From NCBI RefSeq assembly GCF_024643285.1, contig NZ_JAMSLW010000004.1:186001-250000 (forward strand): 64,000 bases of DNA. The letters are read 5' to 3'. The position numbers and the translations under genes were made by a program. The notes under the pieces were generated by a model. That model worked only from the letters and a program-made list of their open reading frames with translations, searched no databases and was not told where the DNA came from. How positions within the stretch are numbered: the stretch's first letter is position 1; each line of letters opens with the position of its first letter. This stretch comes from Parapedobacter lycopersici. GTDB lineage: Bacteria; Bacteroidota; Bacteroidia; Sphingobacteriales; Sphingobacteriaceae. Positions 54,748 through 61,346 of the stretch are shown here, in pieces.

Positions 54748-55764
54748 TTACAATTTTCTGTCGCTTCCCTGACGGTCAAGCATCCAGCCCGGATATTCCG
54801 GCGTCAGCCTGCTCACCTCGTCCAGAGCCTTCAGCTCATCGTCCGTCAGCGTTACCGTTGTGGAATGCATGTTGTCGTGCAGCTGCGACTGCTTGTTTGC
54901 TCCAATAATTACTGAAGTGACCACCGGCTGATGCAGCAGCCAGGCCAGTGCTATTTGTGCAACACTGACATCCTTTTCGGTCGCCAGCCGCTGCATTACA
55001 TCGATGATGTCGAAAGCCCTGTCTTTGTTGACGGGCGGGAAATCAAAGCTGAGCCGGCGCCCTTCAGTTGTTTCCGAATGGCGACTGTATTTGCCGCTGA
55101 GAAACCCGCCCGCCAGCGGGCTCCACACCATCAGGCCCACTTTTTGGTCGAGCAGCAATGGTGTAATCTCCCGTTCCAGTTCACGGCCAGCCAGTGTATA
55201 ATATGCCTGCAATGAAACGAATTTTGATAGGCCTTTAAGTGCCGATATACCCAGGGCCTTCATCAGTTGCCAGGCGGCGAGGTTACTGCAACCGATGTAA
55301 CGCACCTTGCCGCTTTGCACCAGGTTATCCAATGCATACAGGGTTTCTTCCAAAGGTACCAGGGGGTCAAAGCCGTGGATCTGGTACAGGTCAATGTAAT
55401 CGGTGTCCAGGCGCGTCAGGCTTTCCTCGGCCTGCTGGAGGATATGGCGGCGGCTCAGGCCGATGTTATTCGGCCCATCACCCATGCGCCCCCGTACTTT
55501 CGTAGCCACCACCAGTTCCTGCCGCTTAATACCCAGGTTCCGTATGGCGGCGCCCGTCATCTGTTCACTCAGCCCTTCGCTGTAAACGTTTGCCGTATCG
55601 ATAAAATTAATACCACCGTCCACCGCTGACTTCACCAGTTTGTCGACCTCATCCTGCGGCAGGGTACCGATGGAAGTCCACATGCCCTTGCCACCGAAAG
55701 TCATGGTGCCCAGGCACAATTCAGATACCGCTAAACCGGTATCACCAAGCATTTTTAATCGCAT
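54748..55764 (-). CDS. Aldo/keto reductase
   Basis: 338 residues, a TIM-barrel NADPH-dependent oxidoreductase. It starts LGDTGLAVSELCLGTMTFGG, has the catalytic Asp and Tyr in FIDTANVYSEGLSE, the Lys in VVATKVRG and the His in YIDLYQIHGFDP. The coenzyme-binding end is VTSVIIGANKQSQLHDNM. Closest general type is the YajO/IolS-like or perakine reductase-like group. The real substrate is unknown; it probably clears reactive aldehydes. It heads a two-gene unit with the AraC-type regulator. Confidence 0.92.
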   Translation of the reverse strand: MRLKMLGDTGLAVSELCLGTMTFGGKGMWTSIGTLPQDEVDKLVKSAVDGGINFIDTANVYSEGLSEQMTGAAIRNLGIKRQELVVATKVRGRMGDGPNNIGLSRRHILQQAEESLTRLDTDYIDLYQIHGFDPLVPLEETLYALDNLVQSGKVRYIGCSNLAAWQLMKALGISALKGLSKFVSLQAYYTLAGRELEREITPLLLDQKVGLMVWSPLAGGFLSGKYSRHSETTEGRRLSFDFPPVNKDRAFDIIDVMQRLATEKDVSVAQIALAWLLHQPVVTSVIIGANKQSQLHDNMHSTTVTLTDDELKALDEVSRLTPEYPGWMLDRQGSDRKL

Positions 55765-55938
55765 ATGATCATGATTTAAAAGATAAATTCGCTGGATACA
55801 TTAGCACCTCTTTGGGGTTTTCATGATATCCAGACAAAAGTAGCGTGTTATCCATGCAGTGCGCTTGCGGAGCGCAAACAGATCATTGCAAAATTCAAAC
55901 AAATTTCCTGTAAAGCAAAAAACAATCCCTTCGTATTA

Positions 55939-58056
55939 TTACCTGATTTTACTCATTTTGAGCAGGCTCGCGTTAAATGCGACCACAATGGTACTTGCAC
56001 TCATCAAAACAGCGCCCAGGGCCGGACTGAGCATAAAATGCGGATAGAGCAGTCCGGCTGCCAACGGAATCGCCACCACGTTATAACCCACTGCCCATAG
56101 CAGATTCTGAACCATCTTCCGATAAGTCTTTTTGCCAAAAGCGATCAATTTCACCACGTCCCGCGGATCACTGTTCACTAAAATGACATCTGCGGTTTCG
56201 GCTGCTACATCTGTCCCAGATCCTACTGCAATTCCGACATTGGCCTGTGCTAACGCAGGTGCGTCATTGACCCCGTCTCCGGTCATTGCCACAATTTCTC
56301 CGCGATCCTGATACTCCTTTATCTTTTCCAGTTTGTTGTGCGGCAGGACGTTGGCCAAATAACCGGACATTCCGAGATTACCGGAAACCGACGCTGCTAT
56401 TTTTTCATTATCACCTGTTAGTAAGAATGATTTTATTCCCATTTCCTTCAGCTTAACTATCGCTTCCCGCGAACCTTCCCTTATGCTGTCGGCTAAGCTG
56501 ATGATGCCAACAACCTTGCCGGCTATCAGCACGTAATTAACGGTTTCCGCACGCTGGTCAATTTCAGGTGGGATTTCAGGAAGCTCCAATTTGTTCTCAG
56601 AAAAATAATTAGGCCCTGCAGCGACCACCTCTTTTTTGTCAACTGTGCCTTTGACACCGATTCCCTGCATATATTGAAAATTTTCAGACTTCCACAACGC
56701 CAGTCCTCGTTCCTTTAACAGCGTCATGATGCCCTTTGCAATGTGATGTTCTGAATTTTGCTGAATTGCAGCGGCATACTGGATAAGCTCATCCTCGCTA
56801 TAATCGCCTAGAACGACGATCCGCTGCACGGCATGGGCCCCTTCTGTCAGGGTACCTGTTTTATCAAATATAACCGTGGTCAGGTTTCTCGTGGTTTCAA
56901 ACGCCGTACGATTACGAATCAGCAGGCCGTTAGTCGCCGATAACGTGGTTGAAATGGCCACCACCAAGGGAATCGCCACGCCTAGCGCATGCGGGCATGC
57001 AGTAACCATAACGGTAACCATTCTTTCCAGTGCAAACGACAGGTTCCCTTCCGCACTATACCAGTAAATAAAGGTGCAGACTCCCACCGCTATCGCAATG
57101 AAGGTAAGCCACTTGGCAACCTTGTCCGCCAGGTTCTGTGTATTCGATTTCGCGGACTGCGCATCCTGCACAAGGTTAATCACCTTGTTGAGGTAGCTGT
57201 CCTTCCCTACTCCTGTTGCCTTAATTTTTAACGCCCCGTCGCCGTTGATTGACCCGGCAATCACGCTGGATGCCGATTCCTTCCTGACAGGGATGCTTTC
57301 ACCGGTCAGCATACTTTCGTTGACATAAGAAACACCTTCAATGACACTTCCGTCTGCCGGTATCTTTTCGCCGGGTTTGATGATCACCGTTTCATTATTG
57401 TTCAGCTGATCCAGCTTAATCTTAACGGCTTCTCCGGCCCGCTCCACAGTCACCTCATTTGGCAGGAGTGCCACTAAAGACTGGAGTGCCTTGGAAGCCG
57501 CCATTTGAGAACGCATCTCCAGCCAGTGCCCAAGTAGCATAATCACGATCAATGTTGCCAGTTCCCAGAAAAAATCCATTCCCTTAAGGCCAAACACCAC
57601 GGCTGTCGAATAGCTGTAAGCTACTGAAATGGCAATAGCGACCAGCGTCATCATTCCAATAGCCTTTGCCCGGATTTCACCAACCATGCCCTTCAGGAAT
57701 GGCATTCCGCCATACAGGTAAATAAAAGTACCAAGCGCAAACAACAAGTACTTATCTCCCGTAAATTTCAGATCGAAACCGGCCCAATGCTGGATCATTG
57801 GCGAAAGCACCAGGATGGGAATGGTGATGAGCAGACTGATCCAGAATTTCTTCAGGAAATCATTTGTATGATGACCTTCATGCTTGTCGTGCGGGTGCGC
57901 TGCCTGCTGGGAACCGTGCGCATGACTACCATGGCGATTATTTTCCGTCTGATGGTCTGGCTTTCCAATAGGAATTAAAGCCATTCCGCAAATCGGACAT
58001 TTCCCCGGCTCATCTTTAAGCACCTGGGGATGCATCGGACAGGTATATTTCTTCAT
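55939..58056 (-). CDS. CPH-type P1B copper/heavy-metal ATPase (CopB-like)
   Basis: 705 residues. The N-terminus carries a heavy-metal-binding domain (CPMHPQVLKDEPGKCPICGM), then a His-rich stretch (about residues 38-66, with HGSHAHGSQQAAHPHDKHEG). Eight helices include the metal-site TACPHALGVAIPLV (Cys near residue 354), the CPH form of class IB-3 (CopB) pumps rather than CPC. The phosphorylation motif DKTGTLTEG, the TGES actuator loop and the TGDGVNDAPALAQANVGIAV hinge are intact. It exports copper (or silver) from cytosol to periplasm. It is the last gene of the efflux operon, starting 4 bp after the heme-domain gene. Confidence 0.94.
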   Translation of the reverse strand: MKKYTCPMHPQVLKDEPGKCPICGMALIPIGKPDHQTENNRHGSHAHGSQQAAHPHDKHEGHHTNDFLKKFWISLLITIPILVLSPMIQHWAGFDLKFTGDKYLLFALGTFIYLYGGMPFLKGMVGEIRAKAIGMMTLVAIAISVAYSYSTAVVFGLKGMDFFWELATLIVIMLLGHWLEMRSQMAASKALQSLVALLPNEVTVERAGEAVKIKLDQLNNNETVIIKPGEKIPADGSVIEGVSYVNESMLTGESIPVRKESASSVIAGSINGDGALKIKATGVGKDSYLNKVINLVQDAQSAKSNTQNLADKVAKWLTFIAIAVGVCTFIYWYSAEGNLSFALERMVTVMVTACPHALGVAIPLVVAISTTLSATNGLLIRNRTAFETTRNLTTVIFDKTGTLTEGAHAVQRIVVLGDYSEDELIQYAAAIQQNSEHHIAKGIMTLLKERGLALWKSENFQYMQGIGVKGTVDKKEVVAAGPNYFSENKLELPEIPPEIDQRAETVNYVLIAGKVVGIISLADSIREGSREAIVKLKEMGIKSFLLTGDNEKIAASVSGNLGMSGYLANVLPHNKLEKIKEYQDRGEIVAMTGDGVNDAPALAQANVGIAVGSGTDVAAETADVILVNSDPRDVVKLIAFGKKTYRKMVQNLLWAVGYNVVAIPLAAGLLYPHFMLSPALGAVLMSASTIVVAFNASLLKMSKIR

Positions 58057-58060
58057 AACT

Positions 58061-58537
58061 TTACGGATTTAGTTTCGAATTAAAATAATCAAGCAGGGCA
58101 CGCCGTTCCTCCTCGTCCAATCGGGCATTTCCGTGTATCCACAGGTAACTGTCCAAGGGCATCTCGTCCGCTTCGACCTGACGGATGATCTGCGTAAACT
58201 TCGACCGGATTCTCCGCGGTCCGTAGCCGGGCAATTCATCGAAATTTAATTTTTCCCTGCCATCGTTTACGTGCCTTGCCATCAACCAGCCAACAGGCTG
58301 TATCTCACTGTACCAGGGGTATGCTGTACTATTGCTGTGGCAATCGTAGCAGGAAACAGCCAAAATCGTATTAACGCGTTCATCAACCTTAAAAGTATCG
58401 ACAAAGACCTTCCCTGCGGGAATGGGTGATTTATTTTTTTGAGGCCGGACCAGCTGCATAACTAACAGAACAGCCAGCAGGACCATAAAGATTCGGCTTA
58501 TGGTCATTATTTTGTTTTTTTTGCGTATCCGTTCCAT
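58061..58537 (-). CDS. Membrane-anchored heme-binding domain protein (CxxCH)
   Basis: 158 residues. A basic N-terminus and one helix (about residues 12-30) anchor it, with the rest in the periplasm. CYDCHSNS (Cys63, Cys66, His67) is a c-type heme attachment site, followed by YPWYSEIQPVGWLMARHVND, the pattern of the Haem_bd family (PF14376). It would carry one heme c and could act in electron transfer or redox sensing. It lies between the CusB-like adaptor gene (20 bp) and the CopB-like ATPase gene (4 bp), within the copper operon. Its link to copper is inferred only from position. Confidence 0.85.
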   Translation of the reverse strand: MERIRKKNKIMTISRIFMVLLAVLLVMQLVRPQKNKSPIPAGKVFVDTFKVDERVNTILAVSCYDCHSNSTAYPWYSEIQPVGWLMARHVNDGREKLNFDELPGYGPRRIRSKFTQIIRQVEADEMPLDSYLWIHGNARLDEEERRALLDYFNSKLNP

Positions 58538-58557
58538 GGTAATGTGGGGGCAAGAAG

Positions 58558-59859
58558 TCAGTGATCATGCTGATGTCCGCTGAGTGCCGTGGGTTCGCCG
58601 TTGTTCATCATGCTTGCCTTGCCCTCAAGCTGCGCACTCGCATCGATGGTAAATGCACCGTTTGTCACAACTTCCTCCCCGTTTTCCAGTCCCGACATGA
58701 CCACATATTGATCGCCTAACGAAGGTCCCAGCACAACTTCCCTGAGCTTAAAGGCTGCCGCGGAAGTATGCGGCTGCTTTACGTAAACAATGGAACGTTT
58801 GCCGGTCCATAATACAGCAGACTGGGGAATGACTATTTCATTCGCATGCCCTTTTAACGGTGCAGCGATGCGGGCGGTCGCGTACATCTCAGGTTTGAGG
58901 TTACGGTCGCTGTTATCCGCTTCTACGCGCACCTTAGCCGTTCGCGAAGCTGCGTCAATCATCGGATTGATAAATGCTATTTTTCCCTTATACACTTTCC
59001 CGGGAACACCCTGCAGGGTGTATTCCAATTGATCACCGGTCTTTAAAAACGGGAGATCCTTTTCATAGGCGTCAAAAATTGCCCACAGCTTTGAAAGGTT
59101 TGAAATGTTGTACAGTACGGTGCCCTGTGTAATATAGTCTCCCTGATTCACATTCTTCGTAATCACTACCCCGCCCGTATTGGCGTGGATATTTACCAAG
59201 GGCGACACTTCGCCTGAGGTAAGGACTTCAGCTACCTGATCCTCGGACATTTTCCAAAGGCGAAGCTTTTCTTTGGCTGCCTCCAGCAACAACGGCTGCA
59301 GGTCTGTTAATTTGGCCGCCTCCAGCAACTCCTGCTGTGCTGTCAGCAGTTCCGGAGAATAAACGGTTGCGATCAGCTGGCCCTGTTTCACCGTTTCGCC
59401 GGTGAAGTTGACATACAGGTGTTCGATCCGGCCGTTCACGTGCGAAGTTTGTGATTGTTGCAGTCGTTCGTCCACCTGAATAGTACCGTATAGCTGAACG
59501 TCCTTGACTGCCGCCTGATGGCCCACAACCGAAGTCTGGATATTGGCCAGCGCCATTGCTTCTTTTGATAGTTGGATAGCGTCGTCGTCAATAGCATCGC
59601 CCCCGTCTGCTGATTTCAAGGGAATCAAATCCATGGCGCATAACGGGCATTTGCCGGGTTTGTCCATCCGGATCTGCGGATGCATCGAGCAGGTCCATAT
59701 CATACCATGCTCCTCGTTTCCGGCAGATTCACTCCTGTGGGCATCTTCATGCGTATGGCCGCCACCACCAAGGACCAACCATCCCAGCAATACGCCGGCC
59801 AATAATACCGTACCATATCTTACGGCATTGCTGCTCATTATATTTTTGAGTTTATTCAT
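58558..59859 (-). CDS. CusB-like RND efflux periplasmic adaptor
   Basis: 433 residues. One N-terminal helix (YGTVLLAGVLLGWLVLG) is followed by a His-rich patch and a heavy-metal-binding domain (WTCSMHPQIRMDKPGKCPLC, about residues 54-73), then barrel-sandwich, hairpin and MP domains (VNGRIEHLYVNFTGETVKQG, GEVSPLVNIHANTGGVVITK). The C-terminus ends in GHQHDH. It joins the CusA-like pump and the TolC-like channel and may pass metal ions on. It starts 2 bp after the tolC stop and is followed by the heme protein gene. Confidence 0.92.
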   Translation of the reverse strand: MNKLKNIMSSNAVRYGTVLLAGVLLGWLVLGGGGHTHEDAHRSESAGNEEHGMIWTCSMHPQIRMDKPGKCPLCAMDLIPLKSADGGDAIDDDAIQLSKEAMALANIQTSVVGHQAAVKDVQLYGTIQVDERLQQSQTSHVNGRIEHLYVNFTGETVKQGQLIATVYSPELLTAQQELLEAAKLTDLQPLLLEAAKEKLRLWKMSEDQVAEVLTSGEVSPLVNIHANTGGVVITKNVNQGDYITQGTVLYNISNLSKLWAIFDAYEKDLPFLKTGDQLEYTLQGVPGKVYKGKIAFINPMIDAASRTAKVRVEADNSDRNLKPEMYATARIAAPLKGHANEIVIPQSAVLWTGKRSIVYVKQPHTSAAAFKLREVVLGPSLGDQYVVMSGLENGEEVVTNGAFTIDASAQLEGKASMMNNGEPTALSGHQHDH

Positions 59860-59861
59860 TA

Positions 59862-61346
59862 CTAATCAATTAAAATATGCTCATATGTTGCCGTTAATTT
59901 TCTGATTGACGCGACCATCGTATTGTAATTGGTGATCGCTTCCGCTTTCTTAAGCTGATAGTCCAGCAATTGCCGCTGTACCTGAATGACGTTCGTCAGA
60001 TCGCTTCTGCCGGTTACGAACTCTTTGATGATCAATTGATAGGTGGTATGGGCAAGTGCGGTCTGTTTTTCATATAGCCGGATCATGCGCCCCGCGTCAT
60101 CCAGCTGGCTTTTGAAACCATAATAGTCACCTTTTAGCCTATTGAAGGTATTCCTGAAATTTTCCTCGCTGGATTTCCACCAAAGCCTACCCTCACGCTG
60201 TTGGGCGTCGTACTTTTTTCGGAAAACCGGCAGGCTCATCGTAACCATTGGCATAACCATGTCCCGGCCATTCATGCCGTCCATGGCAAACATGGTGTTA
60301 CTGCTTTTTCCAACTGCCATGTATGCAACTCCCAATCCAATCATGGGATAGCTCATCTTCCTGTCCATTTCGGCCTTCGCTTTGTAAGCCAGTCCTTCTT
60401 CTGTAATCATACCCAGCATCGGATTACGGATCTGAATAGCGGATAAAGCTGCTGTCTCATCGGCTGAAAAAGTTACCTGGTGTATTTCGTCGCCCAGCTG
60501 CACCTCCTCACCGGACGCTCTGTTTAACAACGTGTTAAACCTTGCTTTCTCCGCTTTTATCTGGGAATGCAGGCTCTCGATACTGTTTTCAATCGCTACG
60601 AGTTCCAGCTGAATCCGGAGAACCTCCGACATTCCGGACTGCCCACCATTCGACATTCCGCCCATAGCCGGCCCCGAAGACATATTCATCGCCGGGTCGG
60701 CCACCGAAGCGGCCCGGGTATTACTGCCCATACTCATCCCTCCCATCGCAGAGGGTGACAGGGCGGAAACGGGTGCCGCAGCAGCTTCGCTGCGCGCCGG
60801 CGGAGCAGAGCCCGGTGTAGTGCCTCCCGACGGGGCGGAAAATTTCCGTATGGCCAATTGTTCCAATTGTTCCAGGAGTTTCCTGTTTTCCTCGTTGTTC
60901 CTCAGCTGTTCCTTCAGCTGCTGCATCGCATACCACTGTGTGCTCACCTGAAGGATCAGGTCATCGACCGTTTCCCGGTATTGCCGATCCTGCATATTAG
61001 CCATATGACCAGCTTCTGTACGGGCCGCCTTTCGGGTGCCGAACCAAGGGAACATCTGCATAATACTGGCCGTGCCAAATGACCTGCCGCCAATGATTTC
61101 CATGGGCATGGTGTACGCTTCAATGGATAACTCGGGGTCCGGATAAGCCCCCGCCTGCGGAATTTTTTCAAGGAAAGCCTCGTAGGCAAACTGTTGCGAT
61201 TTCACACCGGGATTATTCGCTATCGCCACTTGTATATAATGGGTCAGTGAATCCGATGAATGTTCCTGTGCCCGTATGCGCGGAGCGAAACCCATCATTA
61301 CGAGGAGCACAGTTATTGTATATAAACAGATCTTATTCATTTTCAT
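59862..61346 (-). CDS. TolC/CusC-like outer-membrane channel with Met-rich insert
   Basis: 494 residues from the ATG at 61346 (MKMNKICLYT), or 61340; the frame is open further to 61427 but that part overlaps the pump gene. A signal peptide ends near IRAQ. The OEP repeats are present (SQQFAYEAFLEKIPQAGAYP and MSYPMIGLGVAYMAVGKSSN). Between the two halves, about positions 60628-60840, there is a low-complexity Gly/Ser/Ala insert with many methionines (AMGGMSMG, then PAMNMSSGPAMGGMSNGG). Met-rich segments bind Cu(I) and Ag(I) in CusF/CopK-type proteins. It overlaps the cusA-like end and precedes the adaptor gene. Confidence 0.9.
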   Translation of the reverse strand: MKMNKICLYTITVLLVMMGFAPRIRAQEHSSDSLTHYIQVAIANNPGVKSQQFAYEAFLEKIPQAGAYPDPELSIEAYTMPMEIIGGRSFGTASIMQMFPWFGTRKAARTEAGHMANMQDRQYRETVDDLILQVSTQWYAMQQLKEQLRNNEENRKLLEQLEQLAIRKFSAPSGGTTPGSAPPARSEAAAAPVSALSPSAMGGMSMGSNTRAASVADPAMNMSSGPAMGGMSNGGQSGMSEVLRIQLELVAIENSIESLHSQIKAEKARFNTLLNRASGEEVQLGDEIHQVTFSADETAALSAIQIRNPMLGMITEEGLAYKAKAEMDRKMSYPMIGLGVAYMAVGKSSNTMFAMDGMNGRDMVMPMVTMSLPVFRKKYDAQQREGRLWWKSSEENFRNTFNRLKGDYYGFKSQLDDAGRMIRLYEKQTALAHTTYQLIIKEFVTGRSDLTNVIQVQRQLLDYQLKKAEAITNYNTMVASIRKLTATYEHILID

